DNA of 23,134 bases from JAIBAI01 sp044238875 (GTDB lineage Bacteria; Bacteroidota; Bacteroidia; M30B66). Below the pieces are notes generated by a model. The model had not been told where the DNA came from, searched no databases, and saw nothing but the letters and a program-made list of their open reading frames with translations. This document shows, in pieces, positions 15,518-22,566 of the stretch (positions are counted from its first letter, which is position 1; every line of letters begins with the position of its first letter). The stretch is from positions 1 through 23,134 of the forward strand of contig JBIICM010000017.1 in NCBI GenBank assembly GCA_044238875.1. The letters run 5' to 3'. A program made the translations under genes and the position numbers.

Positions 15518-15798
15518 CAGCGCTTTGAAATTTTATTGCGTGAAATATCTTTCTGACGACTGCATTTAAAGCGGTTCATGCGCTCTGGTCGTTTCATAAG
15601 ATGTTTACTGCTCACGCCCGAGTTCACTCTTTTTCTCCAAAGCCTGAAGGATGACTGGCTCAGCTCTTTGCGCATCAGTTGAATAACCCCGCTCTCGCTC
15701 AGATTAAACTGCGCCCTTATGGCTTCAAAAGGGGTTCTGTCTTCCCAGGCCATTTCAATGATCCTGTCGGTTTCTTTCAATGAGAAATTTGCTGACAT
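15517..15798 (-). CDS. TIGR03643/DUF2805 family protein
   Basis: A 93-residue basic protein. Residues 1-60 match the family pattern as I know it: IIEMAWEDRTPFEAIRAQFNL (13-33), then ESGVIQLMRKEL (35-46) and SSFRLWRKRV (49-58). The first part resembles a helix-turn-helix of the kind used in DNA binding, while the tail is rich in Lys and Arg. The function is unknown in the literature I recall, but the family is often next to photolyase/cryptochrome genes. It is the first gene of the four-gene module, and its TGA shares a base with the next ATG. It might be the regulator or a nucleic-acid-binding partner; this is a guess from context. Confidence 0.88.
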   Translation of the reverse strand: MSANFSLKETDRIIEMAWEDRTPFEAIRAQFNLSESGVIQLMRKELSQSSFRLWRKRVNSGVSSKHLMKRPERMNRFKCSRQKDISRNKISKR

Positions 15799-15818
15799 GC
15801 TCCAGAAAAACAGTCTTT

Positions 15819-15849
15819 CAATATTATTTGTTTACGCCTTTTTGCGAAA
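15819..15849 (-). promoter_or_regulatory. Possible promoter of the photolyase module
   Basis: On the - strand, TTTC (15846-15849), a 19-bp spacer and TAATATTG (15819-15826) give one mismatch in each Bacteroidota box. It lies about 20 bases before the DUF2805 ATG. It is weak evidence, but the spacing is exact. Confidence 0.3.
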
Positions 15850-15875
15850 TGAAACGTTTACCTTTTTTGAAGGCC

Positions 15876-16835
15876 TCAGAGAACCTTTTCGACGGCGATG
15901 TCCTCCGCACAGCGGAAATGCCCTTCAGGGCAGGCCCGGTAACCATGTAAACCGCATGGTCTGCAGGGAAGCTTTCCGGCTGTTTCAACAACATGGGCAC
16001 GATCTGACAAGGGGCCAAAACCAAACCCAGGAATGGTGCTACAGAAAATTACCGTAACCGGCGCGTTTACCGCTGAACAGAGGTGCAACGGTGCTGAATC
16101 ATTGACATAATTCATTTCAGCACCGCGCATGAAAGCAGCAGACTTCAAAAGGTTGAACCTTCCGCAAAAATTAATAACGTTTCGTTTCCCGGAGGCGCTT
16201 TTGATCTTTTCACAAAGATCATGATCAGCTTTGCTGCCCAGCAGGTAAACCTCATGGGTGGCAGGAACCTCACGGATCAGTTCAATCCATTTATGCGCCG
16301 GCCATTGCTTGGTGAACCATACCGATGCAGGTGCCATGCAAACATAGGGGCCCGGCGGGATCAGCTCCGGGGCAGGCGGGTAGAGCTTCGGTTTGAAATA
16401 ACCATTTGTATTCAGAAAGGAGATGAGTTTGCGGTTGCGTTCAACTTCGTGTTGCCCGTTACCGATCTCATGCGGATAGCTGTAATGAAAGAAGCGGGCA
16501 AAGGGGTTTTTACTAAAACCACTGATTACTGAAGCACCTGAAAATGCTGCAAGAAAGCCTGAAGAAGCAAAACGCTGACAATTCACAAGCAGGTCGTAAT
16601 GCTTTTTTCTGATCATGCGCAAAAGTCGGTAAAGCTCTAAATACCTTGATTTTGACTTGTCAAGGAGGATTACCTGACTGATAAAGGGATGTTCCGCAAA
16701 CAATCCCTCTGCACCCTTCCGCACGAGTATATCAATCGCTGCTTCAGGATAGGCAGCATGCAACTCCTCGAGCAGGGCGGTGGCCAGCACCACATCACCC
16801 AGATAAGCGGTCTGAATAATCAGGATACGTTTCAA
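15876..16835 (-). CDS. GT9 family glycosyltransferase (ADP-heptose:LPS heptosyltransferase-like)
   Basis: Probably adds a heptose or related sugar to the lipopolysaccharide core on the inner face of the inner membrane. It has 319 residues. The N-terminal motif YLGDVVLATALLEEL (11-25) and the C-terminal GT9 motif YVNDSAPLHLCSAVNAPVTVIF (243-264) are clear. The tail has the cysteine-rich pattern CRPCGLHGYRACPEGHFRC (291-309), common in Bacteroidota members. It starts with TTG, chosen because MKRILIIQTAYLGD is the standard beginning and no nearer ATG exists. This start overlaps the gldA stop as TTGA, so the two are coupled. The actual sugar cannot be told. Confidence 0.88.
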   Translation of the reverse strand: MKRILIIQTAYLGDVVLATALLEELHAAYPEAAIDILVRKGAEGLFAEHPFISQVILLDKSKSRYLELYRLLRMIRKKHYDLLVNCQRFASSGFLAAFSGASVISGFSKNPFARFFHYSYPHEIGNGQHEVERNRKLISFLNTNGYFKPKLYPPAPELIPPGPYVCMAPASVWFTKQWPAHKWIELIREVPATHEVYLLGSKADHDLCEKIKSASGKRNVINFCGRFNLLKSAAFMRGAEMNYVNDSAPLHLCSAVNAPVTVIFCSTIPGFGFGPLSDRAHVVETAGKLPCRPCGLHGYRACPEGHFRCAEDIAVEKVL

Positions 16836-17743
16836 GTGCGGGATTGGGTGAGTTCCCTGAAAATCTGTTCAAGCCCATGCTCTTCGCGCGAAATGGTGAG
16901 CACTGTGAGCTGCTGTTCAACCGCATAGCGAAACACGGCAGGACGTATGTCTGAACCTTCGTTACTGGTGAGCATCCAGCTACTGCCCTGACCACCTGAA
17001 ACAGACAAAACGCCTTCGATTTTATGGAGCAAGGCAGCCTCCACCTGCTCTTTAAATTCAACCATCACCCTCACCGTGGCGCCTCTGGTTCTGAGACCAT
17101 CGGCCTGTTCGTCAGCTACGATCCGTCCTTCTTTAATAATGATTACACGGTCGCAGACTGCTTCCACCTCCGGCAGGATGTGTGTGGAGAACATTACTGT
17201 TTTTTCTTTTCCCAACTTGCGGATAAGCGTTCTGATTTCTGTAAGCTGATTGGGATCTAATCCGCTGGTTGGTTCATCCAGGATCAGTACTTCAGGGTCG
17301 TGGATGATGGCCTGGGCCAGACCAACGCGTTGCCGGTAACCTTTCGAAAGTGCCCCGATCTTTTTATGTTGTTCTGGTTCAAGGCCGGTAATATTGATCA
17401 TTTCCATTATCCGGCTCCGGGCATTCCTGATTCGGTGTAATCCGGCAATAAATGCAAGGTACTCCCGCACGTACATGTCGGTATATAATGGGTTGTGCTC
17501 AGGAAGATATCCCACGCGCTTTCGAACCTCCATTGAAGATTCAGCTGTATCAAAACCGCAAACCCGCACATTGCCTGCCGAAGGGGCAATAAAGGTGGTA
17601 ATGATCTTCATCATGGTTGATTTCCCGGCTCCGTTTGGGCCGAGAAACCCAAGAATCTGCCCTTTCCCGATTTCAAACGAAACATCATCGAGGGCCTTCT
17701 GGCTTCCATAAAACTTACTGACTCCGGAAACTGCTACAGACAT
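16832..17743 (-). CDS. gldA: GldA-like ABC transporter ATP-binding protein
   Basis: ATPase subunit of an ABC-2 type exporter; in gliding Bacteroidota GldA works with the membrane proteins GldF and GldG. It has 303 residues. Walker A GPNGAGKS is at 35-42, the Q-loop region GYLPEHNPLY at 78-87, the signature LSKGYRQRVGLAQA at 132-145, Walker B VLILDEP at 152-158, and the H-loop histidine at 188. The roughly 90-residue C-terminal part (ATVRVMVEF onward) is typical of the GldA/CcmA group. No gldF or gldG is in the window, and GldA-like ATPases occur in non-gliding relatives, so gliding should not be concluded. A -7 box ends only 4 bases before the ATG, so the message may be leaderless. Confidence 0.85.
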   Translation of the reverse strand: MSVAVSGVSKFYGSQKALDDVSFEIGKGQILGFLGPNGAGKSTMMKIITTFIAPSAGNVRVCGFDTAESSMEVRKRVGYLPEHNPLYTDMYVREYLAFIAGLHRIRNARSRIMEMINITGLEPEQHKKIGALSKGYRQRVGLAQAIIHDPEVLILDEPTSGLDPNQLTEIRTLIRKLGKEKTVMFSTHILPEVEAVCDRVIIIKEGRIVADEQADGLRTRGATVRVMVEFKEQVEAALLHKIEGVLSVSGGQGSSWMLTSNEGSDIRPAVFRYAVEQQLTVLTISREEHGLEQIFRELTQSRT

Positions 17744-17747
17744 GGTT

Positions 17748-17755
17748 CAAAAGTA
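17748..17755 (-). promoter_or_regulatory. -7 box directly before gldA
   Basis: TACTTTTG on the - strand exactly fits TAnnTTTG. A TTG lies 18 bases upstream of it. The box ends four bases before the gldA ATG, leaving no room for a leader or ribosome-binding site. Confidence 0.5.
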
Positions 17756-17779
17756 AACAAATCACTCCGTTCACAAGCA

Positions 17780-19507
17780 TCAGAAAAGGCTGGTCAGGCC
17801 AAAGTGAACTTTGGCGCTCCTGAATTGAACAGGATTTCCTTTTTCGCTGCCCAGTGCATAACTCAGGCTGAATATGCCGGCCTTGGTTTCAAAACTGATC
17901 CCTGCCCCCAGTCCGTAGGGGGTGTCAGATATGTTGCGGTTAACCGCCTTATTTTCATACCAGGCACCGTTAACAAAAACGAATATAAACGCATTTTCAT
18001 CCATCAGGTAACGGTATTCAAGATTCAGAATGGCATATGAAGCGGCAAAAATTGATTCCTCATTGAAGCCCCTCAGGCTGTTGATGCCACCAATACGTGG
18101 CAACTCATTTTCGAAAAGAGAAGGGCTTTCAAGCCAGCTGGCCATCAGCCCGGTATTGAAGGTGGCCCTGCGAAACAAGGGTACAAACAAATCCGCATCA
18201 AGCATGGCATTCACCTGAATGGAATTCAGCCGCAGCCCCTCATAAACCAGCGGATTCACCGCCACATTTTTTCTGATTTTACGGCTTCCGGCCGAAACCC
18301 TCGAAATCAGCCGGTAACCCTTACGCGGATTAAACCGGTAATCGAGCCGGGTAATATTTGCTTCAAGTCCGTAAAGAGAGGTGCCAATGTCAGCATAATC
18401 GGGCAAAGCAGAAATATTTGACAATCCGCGCGTAGATAGCAGCGAACTGTTTCTGGCTTCGAAATACAACTTCAGGTAGTCTGTTCCGCGCATCAGGTAC
18501 TGAATACCAAGATTCGGCTGTACACTTATAAATGCGGTGTCTTTCTTATAAAGGCTGAAGGCACCTGAAAAACCAAAAGGCAAATTGAACAGAAAAGGCC
18601 AGGCCAGGCCAACACTCAGGCTTTGAGTGGCCTGCTGCAACCTGCGCCATTCAGCATCAATAGATTCTCCCCGGCCAAGGCCGTTGCGCACTTTAAGACT
18701 AGCCTCTCCGGTGAGCAGCAATTTGCCATCCTGTGCGCTGTTTGGCAAAAAACCGACTATCCCGCTGAAGTTACTTGCATTTTTATCATTCAGGTATAGT
18801 CTTATCAGGGCCGATTTACCGGTTAGAAAAACATCTGCCGGCCTGCTCATCTGCACAAAAGGAATCTCACGCAGACGGGTATTCATGGCTGTTATAAGTT
18901 CCTCATTGTAGATGTCACCGGGGTTGATACCAAGGTAATTTTGTAAATAGCGTTCACTGATTCGCGCATCACCCCTGTAATTCAGGCTGTCGATCTGAAA
19001 GCGGTCTCCGGGCATTGCATGCAGCCGGGCGCTAAAAACCTGATCAATACAGTAAACAGAGTCAAAACTTATCCGGGCAAAAGCGTAACCATTGTTCTGA
19101 TAATAACGGAGCATTCTGTTCATCAGCTTTGCAACCTGCCGTGGGTTGAATACCGAATTTCTGAATAATTTCTCCCTGAAACCACTGTAACTGCAGGCTT
19201 CTTCTTCAACGTTACCTCTTGCAAGGCGCGCCCATCGGTAAACGGGCCCGGTATCAAGCCATGCCAGCAGTGTATCGCCCTTTTCAAGCACTGAATCAAT
19301 TGTTGCGCTGAGCATACCTTTTTCGCGACAAAAACTCAGCAATTGCTCAAGCGCCGCATTTCGTTCTTCACGGCTGACCGATTTTCCGGGATAATTGAGG
19401 CGGACCGGCAGCTGGTCAGCGGCATTGATTACTTTCAACCAGAAAACCTGGGTATGCGCCTGCTGAAATAACAGCACCATGATTACGGTGATGAACAGGC
19501 GTCGCAT
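17780..19507 (-). CDS. Omp85/TamA-like outer-membrane beta-barrel protein
   Basis: Outer-membrane protein of the BamA/TamA superfamily, 575 residues. An N-terminal signal peptide (about residues 1-19, ending QAHTQ) is followed by POTRA-like periplasmic repeats. The clearest is at about 168-240 (DRFQIDSLNYRGDARISERYLQNYL then EELITAMNTRLREIPFV). From about 245 the rest is a C-terminal barrel with alternating strands. LRGFNEESIF (478-487) is the conserved RGF motif of the inner barrel loop, and the chain ends in phenylalanine as barrel proteins do. It is shorter than BamA (about 800), so a TamA-like or accessory role in membrane or secretion biogenesis is more likely. It starts 4 bases after ung and ends 36 bases before gldA. 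Confidence 0.85.
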   Translation of the reverse strand: MRRLFITVIMVLLFQQAHTQVFWLKVINAADQLPVRLNYPGKSVSREERNAALEQLLSFCREKGMLSATIDSVLEKGDTLLAWLDTGPVYRWARLARGNVEEEACSYSGFREKLFRNSVFNPRQVAKLMNRMLRYYQNNGYAFARISFDSVYCIDQVFSARLHAMPGDRFQIDSLNYRGDARISERYLQNYLGINPGDIYNEELITAMNTRLREIPFVQMSRPADVFLTGKSALIRLYLNDKNASNFSGIVGFLPNSAQDGKLLLTGEASLKVRNGLGRGESIDAEWRRLQQATQSLSVGLAWPFLFNLPFGFSGAFSLYKKDTAFISVQPNLGIQYLMRGTDYLKLYFEARNSSLLSTRGLSNISALPDYADIGTSLYGLEANITRLDYRFNPRKGYRLISRVSAGSRKIRKNVAVNPLVYEGLRLNSIQVNAMLDADLFVPLFRRATFNTGLMASWLESPSLFENELPRIGGINSLRGFNEESIFAASYAILNLEYRYLMDENAFIFVFVNGAWYENKAVNRNISDTPYGLGAGISFETKAGIFSLSYALGSEKGNPVQFRSAKVHFGLTSLF

Positions 19508-19511
19508 AAAA

Positions 19512-20198
19512 CTATGAAAGGCACCAGTTCACCGGTTCTTTTCCCTGGTCAATGAGAATCTTGTTGGCACGGCTGAAATGTCTGCAGCCAAAAAAACCAT
19601 TGTAGGCCGATAGGGGAGAGGGGTGCGCGGCATGCAGCACAAAGTGTTTACCGGTATCTACCATTTTTTCCTTTGCGCGGGCATGGTTTCCCCACAAGAG
19701 AAATACCAGGCCCTGACAGTTGTGCGAAAGATAACGGATTACTCCGTCGGTAAATTGCTCCCAGCCCTTGTTACTATGAGAGGCCGGTGAAGACGCCCTG
19801 ACGGTAAGCGAAGTATTGAGCAGCAAAACTCCCTGCCGGGCCCAGGCCGTAAGGTCACCATTGTTGCCATTATCGCAGCCAATATCTGTTTTGATTTCCT
19901 TGAAAATATTTTGAAGCGAGGGAGGAAGCCGGACGCCCTGTGACACCGAAAAACAGAGTCCGTTTGCCTGATCAGGGCCATGGTAGGGATCCTGACCGAT
20001 GATGACCACTTTAACCTTATCGGGCGGACAAAGATCAAAGGCGGCAAAAATCCTGTTACCGGGCGGATATACTGTGTGATCAGCCTTTTCGCGGAGCAGG
20101 AAAGCTTTCAGTTCACTGAAATAGTTGGCAGAAAATTCATCCTTCAGGGCATTTTTCCAGCCAGGTTCAAGGCTGGGATCTTTAACGCGCACTCCCAT
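19512..20198 (-). CDS. ung: Uracil-DNA glycosylase (family 1)
   Basis: Removes uracil from DNA as the first step of base-excision repair in the cytosol. It has 228 residues from the ATG at 20198. A TTG at 20207 would add three residues and is less likely. Motif A GQDPYHG (68-74, catalytic Asp70) and the leucine-loop motif HPSPLS (192-197) are intact, and GLVFLLWGNHA (163-173) and GQD flanks fit the family. It heads the - strand run and is followed by the Omp85 gene at 4 bases, with no visible functional link. Its position upstream of two photolyase-like genes some 4 kb away may be chance. Confidence 0.97.
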   Translation of the reverse strand: MGVRVKDPSLEPGWKNALKDEFSANYFSELKAFLLREKADHTVYPPGNRIFAAFDLCPPDKVKVVIIGQDPYHGPDQANGLCFSVSQGVRLPPSLQNIFKEIKTDIGCDNGNNGDLTAWARQGVLLLNTSLTVRASSPASHSNKGWEQFTDGVIRYLSHNCQGLVFLLWGNHARAKEKMVDTGKHFVLHAAHPSPLSAYNGFFGCRHFSRANKILIDQGKEPVNWCLS

Positions 20199-20217
20199 GA
20201 TCAGCAATTGTAAAACG

Positions 20218-20225
20218 CAAACATA
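20218..20225 (-). promoter_or_regulatory. Candidate -7 box for ung
   Basis: TATGTTTG on the - strand exactly fits TAnnTTTG and ends 19 bases before the ATG. TTTG lies 22 bases upstream (20248-20251), slightly longer than the usual 19-21 spacing. Confidence 0.5.
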
Positions 20226-20319
20226 CGCCGCAGAAAGCCATTGAACTCAAAACCGAATAATATGGATAGGGTGTTAACATAAAATATCTTTATCCATCTA
20301 AACACTCGCTTTTTTATTA

Positions 20320-20327
20320 TACTTTTG
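20320..20327 (+). promoter_or_regulatory. Candidate -7 box for the small lipoprotein gene
   Basis: TACTTTTG fits TAnnTTTG and ends 15 bases before the ATG at 20343. No TTTG was found at the -33 position. Confidence 0.45.
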
Positions 20328-20342
20328 CGGCAATTAAAAATA

Positions 20343-20477
20343 ATGATGAAGAAATTTATTTGGGCTGTGGCCTGTTTTGTTGTTCTTAGCCTTGGTTTGA
20401 GTTCATGTAAAGCAAAGAAGGTTGATTGCCCGGCCTATGGCAAACATCCTGTTTCTTCATCACAGCGTCAGGCCTGA
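20343..20477 (+). CDS. Small lipoprotein, 44 residues
   Basis: The chain begins with two Met and two Lys, then a hydrophobic stretch, and a lipobox LGLSSC (residues 17-22) with the acylated Cys at 22. Only 22 residues remain after the Cys (KAKKVDCPAYGKHPVSSSQR end), including one more Cys. Such tiny lipoproteins with KKVDCPAYG-like tails occur in Bacteroidota, function unknown. A -7 box precedes it. Its last two codons and stop lie on a palindrome shared with the convergent OsmC gene. It has no neighbour on the same strand within the operon, so it stands alone. Confidence 0.7.
   Translation: MMKKFIWAVACFVVLSLGLSSCKAKKVDCPAYGKHPVSSSQRQA
20468..20477. repeat. 10-bp palindrome carrying two convergent stop codons
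   Basis: TCAGGCCTGA is self-complementary. Read on + it gives the last codons CAG GCC TGA of the lipoprotein, and read on - it gives the same three codons of the OsmC gene. Both proteins end in Gln-Ala. Confidence 0.85.
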
Positions 20478-20881
20478 CCATATTCAAAATTAATGTCAAG
20501 TTGCGTGTCTGGATGGAGGCTTAAAGCCACCGGGCAGGTGCAGGCTGCTTTTTCAAGAATCGCCTTTTCCTTATCTGAATAAAGAACAGGGAATCCATAG
20601 ATACGGATTTCGATACGGCTCACTTTTCTGGGGCCTGAAGCCATGAATTTGGTTGTATCAGCCTGAATGCCTTCGATTTGAATGCCGTGGGTGCGCGCTG
20701 CGATTCCCATAATGGTAAACATGCAACTTGTTAATGCGGCACATAGCGTGTCGGTAGGTGAAAAAGAGGCGCCTTTGCCCTGATTATCTAAAGGGGCATC
20801 AGTGATCAGGCAAGCCCCGGAGTTTACATGGATGGCTTCTGTACGAAGGTCTCCAAGATAGCGTGTATGTATGGTTGGCAT
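20468..20881 (-). CDS. OsmC/Ohr family protein
   Basis: Thiol-dependent peroxidase-fold protein, 137 residues from the ATG at 20881. A longer frame to 21028 crosses the next gene's start on the other strand and shows no family sequence. The family helix LCAALTSCMFTIMGIAA carries the first Cys, and KAACTCPVALSLHP carries the second at the place of the resolving Cys. GPRKVSRIEIRIYG is a middle strand typical of the YhfA-like subgroup rather than classical Ohr. It may reduce organic hydroperoxides, but many subgroup members have no tested function. A -7 box ends 5 bases before the ATG, as for gldA. The 3' end overlaps the lipoprotein gene by 10 bases. Confidence 0.88.
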   Translation of the reverse strand: MPTIHTRYLGDLRTEAIHVNSGACLITDAPLDNQGKGASFSPTDTLCAALTSCMFTIMGIAARTHGIQIEGIQADTTKFMASGPRKVSRIEIRIYGFPVLYSDKEKAILEKAACTCPVALSLHPDTQLDINFEYGQA

Positions 20882-20886
20882 GGATG

Positions 20887-20894
20887 CAAAGGTA
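20887..20894 (-). promoter_or_regulatory. -7 box directly before the OsmC gene
   Basis: TACCTTTG on the - strand exactly fits TAnnTTTG and ends 5 bases before the ATG at 20881. No -33 TTTG was found at the right distance. Confidence 0.45.
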
Positions 20895-20911
20895 ATGGCT
20901 TTATTCTGTTG

Positions 20912-20919
20912 TATCTTTG
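20912..20919 (+). promoter_or_regulatory. Candidate -7 box for the secreted protein/lipA pair
   Basis: TATCTTTG fits TAnnTTTG and ends 11 bases before the ATG at 20931. Together with the box at 20887 it makes the 49-bp spacer a compact divergent promoter region. No -33 match is evident. Confidence 0.45.
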
Positions 20920-20930
20920 TCAGGTTTGAC

Positions 20931-21716
20931 ATGAACTCCATCAGGGCGCTGCTGTTTTTTCTACTCATTGCTTTTTCGCTGCATAATAAGGCGCAGGATG
21001 TAAAAGGCGTGGAAGAAAGCGGGATCATTTACCGAAATGTGATGCAGGGAGGAGCAAGTTTGCACAGCAGGGGGCTCGGACTGCATTTCAGGAAGGGACA
21101 TCAGATCAATGCGGGCAGGGCTTTGCTTTATGATATTGCATTGCAAACGGTGAGACATCCGAAGGAAGTAAAATCGGTCAACTCGTTCAGTAACAACAGC
21201 AGCGGATTTTTATACGGCAAGCTTAACAGCCTCAATTGCCTGCATACAGGTGTTGGCATACAGCAAGTGATTCATGAGAAAGGAGATATCGGAGGCACGG
21301 CCGTTGGATACTCGCTTTATGGCGGCATTTCATGGGGCCTGTTAAAGCCGGTTTATTTGTATATATTTTACCAATCTGATTTGGAGGGTATTCAGGAAAA
21401 GCTTGAGCGTTATGATCCAGCGAAGCACTTCCCCGATAACATTTCAGGAAGGGCCTCATTCCTGAAAGGGCTGGCACAAAGCCGGCTGATTACAGGTGCT
21501 TATGGTGCTTTTCAGTTTAATTTTGATTTCGGAAAACAGGAAACAGCCGTCAGAATGCTTGAAACCGGAGTTTCAGCCGATGTTTATCCGGTAAGGCTGC
21601 GTATCATGGCTGATGAACAAAAGGGACAGTTCGTGTTTTTTAATTTCTTCATAAGGTACATTTTCGGTAAAAAATGGAATTATCGCCATCAGTTGCAAAT
21701 GAGCAACAAACAGTAA
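20931..21716 (+). CDS. Exported protein of unknown function, possibly a barrel
   Basis: 261 residues from the ATG at 20931. I chose this start because it is followed by a clean signal peptide (MNSIRALLFFLLIAFSLHNKAQ, cleavage after about residue 22); a GTG at 20871 would put 20 unrelated residues in front. The mature part has many short alternating hydrophobic segments with Gly and Tyr (GTAVGYSLYGGISWGLL, VYLYIFYQ, FFNFFIRYIFGK), which would fit a small outer-membrane barrel, though no known family is recognised. The 3' end overlaps lipA by 43 bases in another frame, so the two are probably co-transcribed. Function unknown. Confidence 0.75.
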   Translation: MNSIRALLFFLLIAFSLHNKAQDVKGVEESGIIYRNVMQGGASLHSRGLGLHFRKGHQINAGRALLYDIALQTVRHPKEVKSVNSFSNNSSGFLYGKLNSLNCLHTGVGIQQVIHEKGDIGGTAVGYSLYGGISWGLLKPVYLYIFYQSDLEGIQEKLERYDPAKHFPDNISGRASFLKGLAQSRLITGAYGAFQFNFDFGKQETAVRMLETGVSADVYPVRLRIMADEQKGQFVFFNFFIRYIFGKKWNYRHQLQMSNKQ

Positions 21717-22555
21717 GAACAAAAAAGCCATCCTGGCTGCGCGTAAAATTGCCTACGGGCCCTGAATATCTTCAGGTTCGGAAGCTGGTAGATGAGCATC
21801 AGCTGCATACCATCTGCGAAAGCGGTAACTGTCCGAATATGGGAGAATGCTGGGGAGCAGGAACGGCCACTTTTATGATCCTGGGCAACATCTGTACCCG
21901 CTCCTGCGGATTTTGTGCAGTGGCCACCGGCATGCCCAGCGCGGTTGACTGGCAGGAGCCGGCCAGGGTTGCCAACTCGGTAAAACTCATGCAGGTGAAG
22001 CATTGCGTAATCACTTCTGTTGACCGCGATGACCTGAAAGATGGCGGTTCGATTATCTGGGTGGAAACCATCAAGGCCGTCAGGGAAGCCAGTCCCGGAA
22101 CCACACTTGAAACATTGATTCCGGACTTCGCCGGTAAATGGGACAACCTACAACGCATCATTGACATCCGGCCTGAAGTGGTCTCGCACAACCTTGAAAC
22201 GGTGCGCCGGCTTACACGTGAAGTAAGGGTGCAGGCCCGTTACGACCGGAGCCTCGAAGTGCTTCAACGTTTAAAGGCAGGCGGCTGCACCACCAAATCG
22301 GGTGTTATGCTGGGGCTTGGCGAAAGTCATGATGAAATTCTTGAAACCATCGGAGACCTTGCACAAGCCGGTGTTGATATTCTCACGCTGGGACAGTATT
22401 TGCAGCCTACCCCGAAACATTTGCCGGTAGCCGAATTTGTGACGCCTGAACGCTTCGAACAGTACAAGGTTTATGCGCTTGACAAAGGATTTCGTTATGT
22501 GGAAAGCGGTCCGCTGGTGCGTTCATCCTACCATGCCGAAAAGCATCTTTTTTGA
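21674..22555 (+). CDS. lipA: Lipoyl synthase (radical SAM)
   Basis: Inserts two sulfur atoms into the octanoyl chain on lipoyl-dependent enzymes. It has 293 residues. The auxiliary-cluster cysteines are C48, C53 and C59 (CESGNCPNMGEC), the radical-SAM CxxxCxxC is C74, C78 and C81 (CTRSCGFC), and the C-terminal RSSYHA motif near 286-291 supplies the serine ligand. SHNLETVRRL and GVMLGLGE are also typical. The ATG at 21674 lies inside the previous gene. There is no other ATG before the first cysteine motif, and the family core KPSWLRVKLP starts at residue 18, so this start is plausible. No lipB is in the window. Confidence 0.97.
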   Translation: MELSPSVANEQQTVRTKKPSWLRVKLPTGPEYLQVRKLVDEHQLHTICESGNCPNMGECWGAGTATFMILGNICTRSCGFCAVATGMPSAVDWQEPARVANSVKLMQVKHCVITSVDRDDLKDGGSIIWVETIKAVREASPGTTLETLIPDFAGKWDNLQRIIDIRPEVVSHNLETVRRLTREVRVQARYDRSLEVLQRLKAGGCTTKSGVMLGLGESHDEILETIGDLAQAGVDILTLGQYLQPTPKHLPVAEFVTPERFEQYKVYALDKGFRYVESGPLVRSSYHAEKHLF

Positions 22556-22566
22556 ACCTTTCCGGG

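Noticed and set aside
16832..17743. GldA as proof of gliding motility
   Set aside because: No gldF, gldG or other gliding genes are in the window, and GldA-like ATPases occur in non-gliding Bacteroidota.
18595..18615. Short AGGCC triplication in the Omp85 gene
   Set aside because: Only three 5-bp units within an intact reading frame. Too short to call a variable repeat.
20882..21028. N-terminal extension of the OsmC protein
   Set aside because: The extra 49 residues have no family likeness and would overlap the start of the divergent gene. The ATG at 20881 fits the family start.
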